Shown here piece after piece: positions 63,976-64,000 of a stretch of 64,000 nucleotides of DNA (position 1 is the first letter of the stretch; the number at the start of each line of letters is the position of its first letter). A program made the translations under genes and the position numbers. The DNA comes from Streptococcus mitis SK564. GTDB lineage: Bacteria > Bacillota > Bacilli > Lactobacillales > Streptococcaceae. The DNA lies in assembly GCF_000148525.1 (NCBI RefSeq), contig NZ_AEDU01000014.1, positions 1-64,000 on the forward strand, written 5' to 3'. The notes below the pieces were generated by a model. It made no database searches. It was not told where the DNA came from and saw only the letters and a program-made list of their open reading frames with translations.

Positions 63976-64000
63976 CTTCTTCTCCTTTCATTTCCAGCTG
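63965..64000 (-). CDS. 3' end of the partner ABC exporter gene (partial)
   Basis: The last 11 codons read QLEMKGEEDAE then TAA at 63967-63965, overlapping the start of the next gene by 11 bases. A paired half-transporter is expected here from the overlap and from gene order in related genomes; no domain is visible. Confidence 0.6.
   Translation of the reverse strand, partial: QLEMKGEEDAE

Overview
The window is a low-GC Firmicute chromosome segment from a mitis-group Streptococcus (S. pneumoniae / S. pseudopneumoniae / S. mitis type). Support comes from BOX repeats (BoxA-BoxB-BoxC) at about 2.6, 17.0 and 30.8 kb, a competence cin-box (TACGAATA) in front of the prepilin peptidase cilC, an Mga-family regulator beside a Gls24/Asp23 stress operon, and gene order I recall from pneumococcus (recG-alr-acpS-two DAHP synthases-secA; der-dnaI-dnaB-nrdR; pepF-rsmE-prmA; the trp operon; DegT aminotransferase-sugar transferase-ABC exporter). 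Species level cannot be fixed from sequence reading alone.

Layout. 1-6.2 kb is accessory: the N-terminal 749 codons of a secreted protease with two trypsin-like domains, an acetyl-xylan esterase/cephalosporin-C deacetylase, a GNAT gene broken by a TGA codon, an Rpn-type PD-(D/E)XK nuclease with a duplicated scrap of itself, and a 20-codon micro-gene with its own promoter and terminator. 6.3-14.5 kb is a minus-strand housekeeping block (recG, alr, acpS, two tandem DAHP synthases, secA). 14.6-17.6 kb holds a small ABC-2 type transporter cluster and membrane proteins. 17.6-22.2 kb is der, a nitroreductase, dnaI, dnaB and nrdR. 22.3-25.9 kb carries a GntR/YtrA-type ABC operon and a one-piece ABC half-transporter. 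25.9-28.3 kb has LrgA/LrgB, a MarR regulator with two matching operators, and thioredoxin. 28.4-30.8 kb is a complete preQ1 operon (queC-queD-queE-queF) behind a preQ1-like riboswitch and terminator.

31-38.7 kb contains an aquaporin, a DUF2785 protein, an HxlR regulator divergent from a SnoaL-like protein, pepF, rsmE, prmA, a GNAT, a Nudix hydrolase and a DUF3013 protein. 38.9-40.3 kb is a small accessory patch: hicA-hicB toxin-antitoxin and two overlapping unknown genes whose ribosome binding site lies in a triple 13-bp repeat. 40.6-42.3 kb is rarA, 6S RNA and tRNA-Lys(CTT). Immediately after the tRNA is a ~3.7 kb Rrf2-controlled redox island (quinone oxidoreductase, alpha/beta hydrolase, short-chain dehydrogenase), flanked by a 27-bp near-perfect direct repeat and ending in a truncated glyoxalase-family pseudogene. 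46.8-50.6 kb is the Mga-like regulator and the five-gene stress operon GlsB-AmaP-DUF2273-Gls24-CsbD, in which the GlsB frame carries a TGA.

50.6-53.2 kb has an IS1182-type transposase remnant, a GNAT, cilC, and an EcsC-family gene sitting between cilC and a second, decayed copy of the cilC 3' end. 53.1-60.1 kb is trpEGDCFBA on the minus strand, preceded by two T-box leaders in series separated by the last ~40 codons of a lost trpB-like gene. 60.1-64 kb holds the aminotransferase and initial sugar-phosphate transferase assigned in pneumococcus to the AATGal residue of teichoic acid, then one complete and one partial subunit of a heterodimeric ABC exporter.
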